Assembly: GCA_964544155.1 (NCBI GenBank)
Contig: CAZJAH010000006.1
Span: 30,200-94,199 of the forward strand
DNA from: CAZJAH01 sp964544155
GTDB lineage: Bacteria; Bacteroidota; Ignavibacteria; Kapaibacteriales; UBA2268
Reading direction: 5' to 3'
DNA length: 64,000 bases
Part shown: positions 24,597 to 33,422 of the stretch, in pieces
How positions within the stretch are numbered: the stretch's first letter is position 1
Layout: the number at the start of each line of letters is the position of its first letter
Made by a program: the position numbers and the translations under genes
Notes under the pieces: generated by a model
Told to the model about the DNA's origin: nothing
Database searches by the model: none
Seen by the model: the letters and a program-made list of their open reading frames with translations, nothing else

Positions 24597-27524
24597 ATGC
24601 CAGAGCATAATGAGGACATAATTATAGAAAGGGTAAAAAAGCCTTCAGATGATAATGATGGAGACATTGCGGCAAAAAAAGGCCCGGGAAAATCTAAATC
24701 AAAGAAAAAGAATTCCAGGCAGTACGATAAGCAGTTGAAAGCCAGCGCTTTGATTCTAATGTTTTTTGCAGGGCTTCTCTTTCTGGCTATGCTATCATAT
24801 ACGCCTTTAGATCAGGCAAATACAATTATTACTTTTGATGAATTTACAACTATTTTCGGCGAGGAATCACAGGTAAGCCCGAAGTTCTCTACTACAAGAA
24901 ACTGGCTCGGTCTTGTCGGAGCGATGATGTCCGATTTCTTTTATAACAGTACTTTCGGTTATGCTTCGATTTTTCTGCCATTTTTTATTTTTGCCTGGGC
25001 ATGGACATTGCTAATAGGAAAAAAACCCGGCGACGGACTTATTAAAAAGACTTCTTTCTATCTTGGAAGCGGAGTACTTTTTGCTTCTCTTATCGGCTCG
25101 ATGCAAGAAACACAAGTATTCATGGATATTCCCGATGAATGGAGCGGAGCTATTGGCAAATTCATGGCCAGTGTGGTATCCGGGATTTTCGGATCCATTG
25201 GAGCGATTATTCTATTTTTTGCCGCATTTATTATTACTGCTATAGCAGCTACACCGATAAAAATTGACGCCCTTCTGAAAAAAGCTTCTTCGATAGCTGA
25301 GCTTTCGGGTATAGCGCTTTCAGATAAACTCACGAAATTCAAAAATAAAGCCCAGGCTAGGATGAACCTCGAACCTGAGGAAAAAAACATTGAAAGTACA
25401 AATGACATTCCTAAAGATTCAAATGATAATAAAAAAGCAAAAAGCGAAAGCAGCGCAAATGAGCCTCAAGAGCTGCCTGCCATCCCTCGAAAAGAACCGG
25501 AAATGGTTATAAAAAACAACAAAGAGCTTGGCGAACCCGCCAGAATAATCAGGAAAAACCTCGCCGGAGACGAATTAAACCGCCAAGCGGATAATCCTGT
25601 GGCCGAACTTATCAGAGTTAGTACTTCAAAGCCTCAGAATATCAGGATGACACCTAACGAACCTGAAGATATAATATACACTTCTCAGGATATTGAAAGA
25701 CTCAGGAATCAAGCCTTACAAAATTATGATGAATCCATTGATATTGCGCGAAATAATGCAAGTTCAGATAAAGACATAACTGAAGATCAATCATCGGGAA
25801 TTGCGGATAAGACAGAAACCGGTCAGGAGGACATGCCCGGGGATATGCCTTCTGAAACTTTTAATGTGAGCGGCAATCATACCGCTAATATTTCAGGCTA
25901 TAATGAAAGCAGGCCCGCTCGGGTTGTTTCTCCAACGGCAGAGATGCAAACCGGCACAAGAAAACCTCTTAGGGTTACAGTTAATGAATCTGAGGAAGAA
26001 AGCAAGCCTCAGCTGAAAACCCCTCTCTGTACGGGTATTCATGATGAGGAAATTCTGTATATTCCACCTTCCCTGGAAATGCTGAACACAGACATCGAAA
26101 AAGCACAAATCGATGAAGAAGAATTAAAGAACAACGCTCGAATACTTCAGGAAAAACTCGAAACATTTAAGATATATATTGAGAATTTAAGTGTTACACC
26201 CGGGCCGGTTGTCACTCAATATGAATTTGTTCCCGCACCTGGAATTAAACTTAGTAAGATAGAAGGTTTATCAGATGACCTGGCCATGGCTCTTAAGGCA
26301 CGTGGTATAAGAATCATTGCTCCAATACCCGGGAAGGGCACAGTTGGTATAGAAATTCCAAACTCTAATCCGGCTCTGGTGAGGTTCAGCGATGTAATAA
26401 GTTCTTCAAAATTTGCAAAATCCAATGCCAGGCTCCCACTGGCTCTCGGTAAAACCATTTCAGGTGAAGTCTTCGTTACCGACCTAACAAAGATGCCTCA
26501 CCTTCTAATTGCGGGGTCTACGGGATCCGGTAAGAGCGTGGGCATAAACACAGTAATAAACTCTTTGATTTTCAAGATGCATCCGCGCAATCTTAAGTTC
26601 GCGATGATCGATCCAAAAAAGGTTGAGCTTCCGCAGTACGCCCAGTTAAGGGATCATTTTTTATGTGTGTCGCCGGATGTGGATGACCTTATCGTGACAA
26701 ATCCGCAAGACGCTGTTATTTTACTCAAATCGCTTGTTGCCGAAATGGAGCTCCGATATGACATACTCGCGAAAGTAGGCCAAAGAAACATTAAAGATTA
26801 TAATCAAAAAGTAAATGAGGGTAAATTCATTAATGATAAAACTATGGATCACAGGACGATGCCTTACATAGTGGTTATTGTTGATGAGCTCGCCGACCTG
26901 ATGCTTACTGCTTCCAAAGAAATCGAGGAGCCCATAGCGAGGCTTGCCCAAATGGCAAGGGCGGTCGGCATACATCTCGTGCTTGCCACTCAAAGGCCTT
27001 CGGTTGATGTTATCACGGGTATTATTAAGGCAAATTTCCCGGCAAGGATATCCTATCTGGTGGCATCAAAGATTGACTCCAGGACCATTCTTGATGTAGG
27101 CGGCGCCGAACAGCTTCTGGGTAACGGAGATATGCTGTGCCTGCCTCCCAATTCACCGAAGCCTGAAAGGGTGCAGAACGCTTTCATTGATACTGACGAA
27201 GTAGAACGCGTATGCGATCACATTGGAGATCAGCAAGGCTACTCACAGCCCTATATGCTTCCTTCAATAAATGACAATAAATCCGGTGGCGGAGGCATAG
27301 ATTCAGGCGACAGGGATGAACTTTTCGAGGAAGCAGCACGGCTTGTTATCAGGCACCAACAAGGCTCGGTATCGCTTATACAGCGCAGGCTTAAGGTTGG
27401 CTATGCACGCGCCGGAAGAATTGTTGACGAACTGGAGGCCGCCGGGGTTGTGGGTTCATTTACAGGCAGCAAGGCTAGAGATGTGCTCATGGAAAGTGAA
27501 TCAGAGCTTGAAGCCGTATTATAG
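24597..27524 (+). CDS. ftsK: DNA translocase FtsK/SpoIIIE
   Basis: 975 residues. A short charged start is followed by about four membrane helices up to residue 220. Next is a long, charged, low-complexity linker (about 260-470), typical of FtsK and poorly conserved. The motor domain has Walker A GSTGSGKSVGIN near 642, MIDPKKVELPQYAQL, Walker B YIVVIVDELADLM near 757, and LATQRPSVDVITGIIKANFP. A C-terminal winged-helix gamma domain (about 903-970, QQGSVSLIQRRLKVGYARAG) recognises KOPS-like sites. It pumps chromosome DNA through the division septum. The start is preceded by a GGGGGGAT-type site. Confidence 0.95.
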   Translation: MPEHNEDIIIERVKKPSDDNDGDIAAKKGPGKSKSKKKNSRQYDKQLKASALILMFFAGLLFLAMLSYTPLDQANTIITFDEFTTIFGEESQVSPKFSTTRNWLGLVGAMMSDFFYNSTFGYASIFLPFFIFAWAWTLLIGKKPGDGLIKKTSFYLGSGVLFASLIGSMQETQVFMDIPDEWSGAIGKFMASVVSGIFGSIGAIILFFAAFIITAIAATPIKIDALLKKASSIAELSGIALSDKLTKFKNKAQARMNLEPEEKNIESTNDIPKDSNDNKKAKSESSANEPQELPAIPRKEPEMVIKNNKELGEPARIIRKNLAGDELNRQADNPVAELIRVSTSKPQNIRMTPNEPEDIIYTSQDIERLRNQALQNYDESIDIARNNASSDKDITEDQSSGIADKTETGQEDMPGDMPSETFNVSGNHTANISGYNESRPARVVSPTAEMQTGTRKPLRVTVNESEEESKPQLKTPLCTGIHDEEILYIPPSLEMLNTDIEKAQIDEEELKNNARILQEKLETFKIYIENLSVTPGPVVTQYEFVPAPGIKLSKIEGLSDDLAMALKARGIRIIAPIPGKGTVGIEIPNSNPALVRFSDVISSSKFAKSNARLPLALGKTISGEVFVTDLTKMPHLLIAGSTGSGKSVGINTVINSLIFKMHPRNLKFAMIDPKKVELPQYAQLRDHFLCVSPDVDDLIVTNPQDAVILLKSLVAEMELRYDILAKVGQRNIKDYNQKVNEGKFINDKTMDHRTMPYIVVIVDELADLMLTASKEIEEPIARLAQMARAVGIHLVLATQRPSVDVITGIIKANFPARISYLVASKIDSRTILDVGGAEQLLGNGDMLCLPPNSPKPERVQNAFIDTDEVERVCDHIGDQQGYSQPYMLPSINDNKSGGGGIDSGDRDELFEEAARLVIRHQQGSVSLIQRRLKVGYARAGRIVDELEAAGVVGSFTGSKARDVLMESESELEAVL

Positions 27525-27578
27525 TATTTTTTTTGCCACTATTTTTTTTATACAATAGCAAATGAATCCGATAATTTT

Positions 27579-27640
27579 CTTCCCCTCCCTGAGGGGAAGT
27601 GGACGGAACGGCTCGCAGAGCCTGTTCCGGACGATGGGGT
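27579..27640. repeat. Compact double-hairpin element (interspersed-repeat-like)
   Basis: Two strong hairpins lie next to each other. The first has a perfect 8-bp stem, cttcccct / aggggaag (27579-27586 and 27592-27599). The second combines cggaac / gttccg (27604-27609 and 27624-27629) with ggctc / gagcc (27610-27614 and 27618-27622). The region is GC-rich against AT-rich surroundings. Its minus-strand frame reads like the PSTSPQGG-type spurious proteins often annotated in bacterial genomes, which in my experience come from repeated intergenic elements. No second copy lies in this window, so repetition is an inference. Confidence 0.5.
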
Positions 27641-27682
27641 GCGAACTCAAAGAAATACGTTTTATAAAACAATTTCGTCCTT

Positions 27683-27853
27683 TCAGGGTGTGAGGTTCAT
27701 CATTTGACTGCACTGAGCATCAAAAGCAAAAAAATTTGCCTTCATCACAGGGTTGATTTCTGGATTGACGTTAAAAACAATAAACGACTGTGATAATACA
27801 GATTGAGCAAGCAGCAGCGAAAGCAGCAAGGAATAATGGAGTAAATTTTTCAT
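27683..27853 (-). pseudogene. 5' remnant of a secreted surface-protein gene (signal peptide plus about 35 residues)
   Basis: From an ATG at 27853 the frame codes 56 residues to a TGA at 27683. It begins with a clear signal peptide (MKNLLHYSLLLSLLLAQSVL, cleavage near residue 22). It then reads SFIVFNVNPEINPVMKANFF followed by AFDAQCSQMMNLTP. This closely resembles the N-terminal mature part of large secreted FCB proteins of the pattern F-x-V-F-x-V..FPxxKAxFxAFDxxGxQxxNLxPxDF that precede von Willebrand A or other surface domains. Here the frame stops where DF would follow, and beyond it lies the double-hairpin element. The most likely reading is a deleted gene whose first 170 bases remain. 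A tandem copy of TACAGGCAGGCA lies just upstream. The family link is from memory. Confidence 0.55.
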
Positions 27854-27858
27854 TTTTA

Positions 27859-27888
27859 TGCCTGCCTGTATTTTTTTGCCTGCCTGTA
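27859..27888. repeat. Tandem 18-bp direct repeat upstream of the surface-protein remnant
   Basis: The 12-mer tgcctgcctgta occurs at 27859-27870 and again at 27877-27888, each preceded by a T run, giving an 18-bp period. On the minus strand the copies fall just upstream of the remnant ATG at 27853. The nested gcctgcct suggests slippage. Confidence 0.6.
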
Positions 27889-28029
27889 TATAGTTGTGTA
27901 TGTTTCAATATAATGAAGTTTATAATAAAATGCTAATGAATTCGAGAAATAATCTATTGATAGGTTGCATGAACAAACTTTATTATATTAGTAAGCTATA
28001 AGCAGACAATTTTAATTTACTGAAAATAA
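27889..28029. other. Non-coding stretch before recN
   Basis: Together with 27525-27578 this is the gene-free part of a 505-base gap between ftsK and recN. It is AT-rich. It should contain the recN promoter, but no good TTTG / TAnnTTTG pair or SOS (LexA-type) palindrome was recognised. The ftsK end is followed only by T-rich sequence without a clear hairpin. Confidence 0.4.
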
Positions 28030-29742
28030 ATGCTAAAGAAGCTCCAAATAAAGAATTTTGCTATTATCCGGGAGCAGGATATTGAGTTCACTCCCGGCCT
28101 GAATATCATTACCGGGGAGACCGGCTCGGGTAAATCCATCCTGATCGACGCTCTGATAATTGCCCTGGGGGGCCGTGCTTCTGCCGATTTTGTGCGTAAA
28201 GGTGAAAATAAATCGGTGATAGAATGTTTATTCAGCATGGAAGATTCGCATCCCGTTCATAGGATTCTCGAAGAAAATGAACTGGATAGCTTTGCAGATG
28301 AGCTCATTATCCGACGGGAAATTTCCTCCAGAGGAATTTCGCGTGCTTTCGTTAATGACTCTCCCGTACAGGTATCTACTCTAAAGGAGCTTGGCGGTTA
28401 TTTGATTGATTTTCACGGCCAGCATGACCACCAATCGCTCCTAAGGCCTGAAAGCCATATAGATATACTCGATTCCGCCTTTAACAGCTCTGAACTTAAA
28501 AAAATCATTTATGATATTTTCAGGCAGATCAATTCCGCCATTAAGGAATTGAAGAATTTAAAAGGAAAAGAAATCCTTCTGCGCGAGAAAGCGGAATTCA
28601 ACAGGCTTAAACTCAAAGAAATCGAAGAAGCAGATCCTAAAGCCGGCGAGTATGACGATCTCGAACATGAGCTTTCTAAATTATCCAATGCTGAATTTCT
28701 TCACAGCTTAACAAATGAGCTTTTCAATAATCTGCACTATTCTGACTTATCGGTTAATAACCGGCTTAGCGAAGCGGCAGGTTCGCTAAGAACTCTCTAC
28801 GAAATTGACAGCGATTTCGAGGTTTATATCAAAGAGCTGGATTCGGCCATTGTTTCAATAAAGGAAGTCGCCAGGTTCTGCAAGGAATATTCAGACGGTA
28901 TAATATTCGATCCTCATAGAATTGAAGAGATCAGGTTAAGGCTTCAAAAGCTAAAGTCATTAACAAAAAAATACGGCTCTATCGATTCAGCAATCGAATT
29001 GAGCGAATCACTTAAGAATGACCTCTCATTAATGGAAAATTTCGAAACCCAAATTAAGCTTATTAAGGATAGAATAGATAATTTAAGCCATAGCGCCGGA
29101 AGGATTGCCTTTGAACTCAGTAACGCCAGGAAAGCCGCTTCAATTAAGCTTAAAGAAACAATCCAGGCTACTTTAAAACAGCTTGGAATAGAGAATGCCG
29201 TTTTCGAAACAGAGTTTGGAAATGAAAAAACAGACGGAATTAGTTATGATCATCCCGCGGCATTAATTGACGGCAAACCGTACAAGCTATCAGGCAAAGG
29301 CATTGATAAAATTGAATTTCTTATATCGACAAATGCCGGTGAAACCCCAAAACCCTTAACCAATGTGGCCTCCGGTGGTGAGATATCGAGAATAATGCTG
29401 GCTCTGAAATCGCTTATAGCAGAAAGAGACAATATGCCCGTGATGGTATTCGACGAAATAGATACAGGCATAAGCGGACGAATAGCTCAGAAAGCCGGAC
29501 AGGCAATGAAAAAGCTTGCCCAAAAGCATCAGATACTCGCGATTACGCATTTGCCGCAGATAGCTGCTTTAGGCGATCATAATATCTCGGTATTTAAAGT
29601 TGAAGAAGAGGGCAAAACATACGCGAGATCTACCGTGCTGCGCAATGCCGAAAAGCTAAATGAAATAGCCAAGCTGATAGGCGGTGAGGATATAAGCGAA
29701 GCCGTGCTTAAGAGCGCGAGAGAATTAACGGAAAACACTTAG
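28030..29742 (+). CDS. recN: DNA repair protein RecN
   Basis: 570 residues, an SMC-like ATPase. The start LKKLQIKNFAIIREQDIEF and Walker A TGETGSGKSILIDALIIAL near residue 32 are diagnostic. GGYLIDFHGQHDHQSLL follows near 125, then a long coiled-coil central region. The C-terminal ATPase half has ASGGEISRIMLALKSL and PVMVFDEIDTGISGRIA (about 447-485). RecN helps hold or process broken DNA during double-strand break repair. Length is normal. It is 6 bases upstream of the HD hydrolase gene, so they share a transcript. Confidence 0.95.
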   Translation: MLKKLQIKNFAIIREQDIEFTPGLNIITGETGSGKSILIDALIIALGGRASADFVRKGENKSVIECLFSMEDSHPVHRILEENELDSFADELIIRREISSRGISRAFVNDSPVQVSTLKELGGYLIDFHGQHDHQSLLRPESHIDILDSAFNSSELKKIIYDIFRQINSAIKELKNLKGKEILLREKAEFNRLKLKEIEEADPKAGEYDDLEHELSKLSNAEFLHSLTNELFNNLHYSDLSVNNRLSEAAGSLRTLYEIDSDFEVYIKELDSAIVSIKEVARFCKEYSDGIIFDPHRIEEIRLRLQKLKSLTKKYGSIDSAIELSESLKNDLSLMENFETQIKLIKDRIDNLSHSAGRIAFELSNARKAASIKLKETIQATLKQLGIENAVFETEFGNEKTDGISYDHPAALIDGKPYKLSGKGIDKIEFLISTNAGETPKPLTNVASGGEISRIMLALKSLIAERDNMPVMVFDEIDTGISGRIAQKAGQAMKKLAQKHQILAITHLPQIAALGDHNISVFKVEEEGKTYARSTVLRNAEKLNEIAKLIGGEDISEAVLKSARELTENT

Positions 29743-29748
29743 ATATAA

Positions 29749-30351
29749 ATGGCACAAAACTACAACCTTCAGTATATGACTATTGAAGAACTGGAAAAAA
29801 TGATCACGCCGGTTCTTGACTCAATGGATATGACCATGGTGCTAAGCGCTTATGAAATGTGCGAAAACGCTCACAGTGGCCAGTTTTTACCTGACGGAGC
29901 GCCGTATTTTTATCATACCACGAGAGTTTGCAGGATCATAGCCGGCGAGCTAGGTTTGATTGATGCAGAACTGTTATCCTCAGCTTTGCTTCATGATATT
30001 TATAAAACAAATGCGGGCATAACACTCGAGATAATCAATTATAATTTCGGGCCTTATGTGGCCCTGCTTGTAGATATGCTTCAAAGCGACTACAGACATA
30101 TTGACCCGAATAAGGTTATTACCATATCAGGTGAAAAGATCAAGATCCCTGGAGATGATTATCTTATTATCTGGATAGCTGAACACCTTGATAATTTAAG
30201 GAGCTATGATATCGACCCGAAATATGATCTTGTATCCGAGATAAATGAGCTTAAAAATGTTATAATACCGGCAGCAATTGGCAATGATAATGCTTATATC
30301 AAAAAACTGGTAAGTGATTTAAAAAAGGAAGCCGGAAAATTCCTGTGTTGA
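29749..30351 (+). CDS. HD domain hydrolase, RelA/SpoT hydrolase-like
   Basis: 200 residues. The pattern AHSGQFLPDGAPYFYHTTRV near residue 43 and LLSSALLHDIYKT near 78 resembles the HD hydrolase domain of RelA/SpoT and the stand-alone MESH1-type enzymes (AHxGQ..Y..H..V, then LLHD). The metal ligands H..HD are present, and a late DNLRSYD (about 143) fits the conserved DxxxN/D region. No synthetase, TGS or ACT domain follows. It could hydrolyse (p)ppGpp or a related nucleotide, but sequence alone does not prove the substrate. It follows recN by 6 bases. Its stop is adjacent to a tandem repeat. Confidence 0.7.
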   Translation: MAQNYNLQYMTIEELEKMITPVLDSMDMTMVLSAYEMCENAHSGQFLPDGAPYFYHTTRVCRIIAGELGLIDAELLSSALLHDIYKTNAGITLEIINYNFGPYVALLVDMLQSDYRHIDPNKVITISGEKIKIPGDDYLIIWIAEHLDNLRSYDIDPKYDLVSEINELKNVIIPAAIGNDNAYIKKLVSDLKKEAGKFLC

Positions 30352-30352
30352 C

Positions 30353-30470
30353 CACATTTTTCAGTTAGCTTATCACATTCTTCAGGTTAGCTTATCACAT
30401 TCTTCAGGTTAGCTTATCACATTTTTCAGTTAGCTTATCACATTCTTCAGGTTAGCTTATCACATTCTTC
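30353..30470. repeat. Tandem repeat: five 21-22-bp units plus a partial copy
   Basis: The unit gttagcttatcacattcttc plus ag repeats at 30364, 30386, 30408, 30429 and 30451, after a partial copy at 30353-30363. Copies differ only by tt or ct in the middle and by loss of one g. There are no spacers. The last copy overlaps the final codons and stop of the Wzz-like gene (30460), so each unit carries a copy of that gene's 3' end (RRM, then TGA TAA on the minus strand). It fills the gap between two convergent genes. Confidence 0.95.
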
Positions 30471-31650
30471 TCAAATAGACCCTGCCTCTGATGAACGCCC
30501 ATGCCAATAACATAGTAATAGAAAGAAACAAAGTAAGAATAAACGTAAGGATTACCATCAGCTTTCTATTTGGTGCGGATCTAAAATCAGGTGGTATTGC
30601 CTTATCGAGTACTTCAACTATCGGGACATCTTTTTCTTCCTGGATAGCTTCCTGATGCCTTTGGGTTTCCAGATACATAATAACCTGCTCAATTATCTTC
30701 CTTTCGCGCATAAGCGTGGCATATTCCCTTGCAATCCGGGGCACATCACTAAGGGCAATGGCAAACCCTTCATCAGATGTAAGGCCTCCCTCCTGAATTC
30801 TGGCATATTGATTTCTGAGTAGATCAGCCCTTTTCTCTAAAGCTCTTAAATATGCTGAATTGGGAGCATAATCCAGCCTTGCTAAATTCAGTTCGGTTTC
30901 TGCCTCTGCGAGCTCAGTGCCAATGGAAACGGCTTGAGTTACAACAGCCTGAGTCTGCTCATCGAGTGCAAGCACTTTATTCTCTTTTTGAAATTCCTGA
31001 ATTTGCCATTCAATTGAATCAAGTTCTTTCTTATAAGAAAAAAGTTCATTTTCAATATATCGGCGCGATTGTTTCGCAGCAGATACATTCCTTGTCCTGA
31101 TGACCTCATCAAGAGCCATAACCGCGGCATTAGCTACATTGGCAGATAACAGGCGTATAGTTTTTTTGTCATTTTCATCAGGGAACATCCCGGTTGACAA
31201 ACTGGTCTGAACCGACAGCACCCCGCTTCTTTCTATTTCAGCGGTTAGAGAAGCCCTGATAAAATCATTTAACAGCATATCGGGAATACCTGTAAAAGCC
31301 GGATCATTTTTTAAATTCAGCTCTTTTATAATTTTGTCGGCAACTGTCCGGCTTCTCAATATTTCGGCAAATACTTGTGACTGGTTAGACTCCCCCAAGC
31401 CGCCAAGCATCATCGCGCCTCCCGAAAGCGACTGTAAAAATGATGTAAGGCCGCCGCCTGATTCATTTCCTCCGGGGGGCAGTACGGTTGAATAGCTTGA
31501 GTAGCTATGAGGCAGAAAATGCGAAAATATATATACTACCGCCACAGACATGATAATAAAGGCGCTTATTTTAATTATATTCTTTCTTAAAAGAGTATAA
31601 ATAACCTTAAAGGATAATTCTTCTCTGATTATCTGTTCTTTATCTGTCAT
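30460..31650 (-). CDS. Wzz/GumC-like polysaccharide chain-length or co-polymerase protein
   Basis: 396 residues. A membrane helix near 28-48 and a second near the C-terminus (about 368-390, LMVILTFILTLFLSITMLLAWAF) flank a periplasmic region with a long coiled coil (SRRYIENELFSYKKELDSIE and later). The sequence EVLDKAIPPDFRSAPNRKL just before the second helix is the usual Wzz proline-rich signature. There is no C-terminal tyrosine kinase domain. It should work with the outer-membrane SLBB protein encoded 3 bases upstream in export or length control of a surface polysaccharide. The gene ends inside the first copy of the 22-bp tandem repeat. Confidence 0.9.
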   Translation of the reverse strand: MTDKEQIIREELSFKVIYTLLRKNIIKISAFIIMSVAVVYIFSHFLPHSYSSYSTVLPPGGNESGGGLTSFLQSLSGGAMMLGGLGESNQSQVFAEILRSRTVADKIIKELNLKNDPAFTGIPDMLLNDFIRASLTAEIERSGVLSVQTSLSTGMFPDENDKKTIRLLSANVANAAVMALDEVIRTRNVSAAKQSRRYIENELFSYKKELDSIEWQIQEFQKENKVLALDEQTQAVVTQAVSIGTELAEAETELNLARLDYAPNSAYLRALEKRADLLRNQYARIQEGGLTSDEGFAIALSDVPRIAREYATLMRERKIIEQVIMYLETQRHQEAIQEEKDVPIVEVLDKAIPPDFRSAPNRKLMVILTFILTLFLSITMLLAWAFIRGRVYLRRM

Positions 31651-31653
31651 TTT

Positions 31654-33306
31654 TTATCTGCTTAATAAATCTACGACTATAATAATAATTGTGCTTAACT
31701 GAAATACAACCTGCACTACATCACTGAATTGCTCGCTAAATGGTATTTTTTCCTTCGGAGGGACTAATATAACGTCACCTGCAGTTATTTTGTAATCTTT
31801 ATTTCCGGCTCTGAACTGCTCGCCTCTGGGCTTAACAATAAATACTTCTCCTTTATCGGCCTGGTATGAGTATCCTCCCGCAAGCTTGATATAATCTTCA
31901 TAATCATGATCCGGATTATACCGTACAAGCCCCGGGTTATAAACATGCCCCTGGACATTAATAAGGTTTTTGGCATTTGCTATTACTATCGAATCCCGGT
32001 GTTTTATCGCTATATTATCTTTACTGCCGGGATTCCCGATGGCATTCTCAAAATCAATTGCCATTGCTCCTCTTTTTTCGCGTACTCTTGCCTCGTAGTA
32101 GCTCTTTTCCTGTTTTGATCTTTCCGAAGGCAATATTTCGGCTATCCTGAGAATTTCCGGATCGATATATCCTATTTCGGATTGTCGGATAAATTCTGAA
32201 AGTGAAAGTGAAGCATCTTCGGTAACACCTCCGGCTCGTTCTATCAAATCTGTAAGTGTTTCCGCATTTTCCTGAATGGGATATTTGCCGGGAAATTTTA
32301 TTTCGCCATCAATTACAGCATACTTATTATTGAACCAATTGACTGTTTTCCTTATAAACACTCTGTCTCCTGCTTGAAGTGCGATATTATTCTGAAGTTT
32401 GCCGTTAATAAGCTTTTTATCCCTCCATGAGCTAAGATCAAGAAAGAAACGGTTAACACCGGTAGGCGTAAAACGGGCTACCTCTATGGAATCCAAAAAA
32501 GCAGATTTGGTAAATCCCTGTGCAAAACTGATAAGATGAGAAAGGGAATCTCCTTCCACAAATTCAAATTCACCGGGATTATTTACATCGCCAAGAATCT
32601 GAATGCTATATTTTTCGCTTTTGGGCGGCACTTTGATAAGGTCACCTCCAAGGACTGTCGGATTATCGTTTTCCCCTTTAAAGGCATAAAACTTCAGTAG
32701 GTCGACTGGTACTATGGTTCCGTCAGACCTTAATATTTCTATATACCTTAATGAAGATTCAAACACAAGGCCCCCTGTTTTATCAATTACTTCGGAAACG
32801 CGCAGTACTGCGCTGGCGGGGACAATACCGTTTCTGACTACCTTGCCTGTGACAACGACTTTAAACCGTCTGATTTCTTCCAGAATTACATATATTTCAT
32901 CACTTCTGTAAGTTTTCCGCAAAACATCTTTTATCAAATTATATGATTCGGCAAGTGTTTTACCTTTTAGATCAACTATTCCGGAACCTTTAAGCAATAA
33001 CTTGCCTTCAGGAGAAATTTTGGCGCTGAATTCCTGAGGTTTAGTAGCGATTACAGAAATCCTGAATACATCTTCAGGGCCGACAATGTATTTTTCCGGA
33101 TCGATCTCACGTTCAAGAAGTTCGGCCGTTTCCTGCGAAATCTTTCTTGAGGTTTCGATACCCAGAGTATCAACCACGCCTTTTTTGGCGCCGGTCAGGG
33201 TATTATAATCGATCTGAGCAATTCCGGGTACCTGTATTATTAATAATATAAATATCGACGCCCGGATAATAGAAGCGAAATAATTATAAAACATAGTGTG
33301 ATGCAT
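31654..33306 (-). CDS. Polysaccharide biosynthesis/export protein with SLBB domains (Wza-like)
   Basis: 550 residues. A signal peptide (about 1-30, FILLIIQVPGIAQ) precedes a polysaccharide-export domain (YIVGPEDVFRISVIATKPQE near 55) and then at least three SLBB domains (FKVVVTGKVVRNGIVPASA near 150, YSIQILGDVNNPGEFEFVEG near 230, KYAVIDGEIKFPGKYPIQEN near 325, NLINVQGHVYNPGLVRYNP near 455). It ends with a hydrophobic helix (VVFQLSTIIIIVVDLL). Such proteins form the outer-membrane export pore for capsule or exopolysaccharide. It is the first gene of a two-gene operon with the Wzz-like partner; no glycosyltransferase is nearby. Confidence 0.9.
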   Translation of the reverse strand: MHHTMFYNYFASIIRASIFILLIIQVPGIAQIDYNTLTGAKKGVVDTLGIETSRKISQETAELLEREIDPEKYIVGPEDVFRISVIATKPQEFSAKISPEGKLLLKGSGIVDLKGKTLAESYNLIKDVLRKTYRSDEIYVILEEIRRFKVVVTGKVVRNGIVPASAVLRVSEVIDKTGGLVFESSLRYIEILRSDGTIVPVDLLKFYAFKGENDNPTVLGGDLIKVPPKSEKYSIQILGDVNNPGEFEFVEGDSLSHLISFAQGFTKSAFLDSIEVARFTPTGVNRFFLDLSSWRDKKLINGKLQNNIALQAGDRVFIRKTVNWFNNKYAVIDGEIKFPGKYPIQENAETLTDLIERAGGVTEDASLSLSEFIRQSEIGYIDPEILRIAEILPSERSKQEKSYYEARVREKRGAMAIDFENAIGNPGSKDNIAIKHRDSIVIANAKNLINVQGHVYNPGLVRYNPDHDYEDYIKLAGGYSYQADKGEVFIVKPRGEQFRAGNKDYKITAGDVILVPPKEKIPFSEQFSDVVQVVFQLSTIIIIVVDLLSR

Positions 33307-33422
33307 TTTTTCTAAATTTATTAATCAAAGCAAAATTAAGAAAAAATTGCTATTTATTTCTATCAATATTTAAAAATCACTAACGTTTTTTTATATGATT
33401 TTTTCACACAAAAAATGATTAT

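Noticed and set aside
27487..27713. Two minus-strand frames of 61 and 64 codons after ftsK
   Set aside because: They run through the hairpin element and read like repeat-derived spurious proteins.
30353..30470. Possible CRISPR array
   Set aside because: The units are directly adjacent with no unique spacers, and no cas gene is near; it is a plain tandem repeat.
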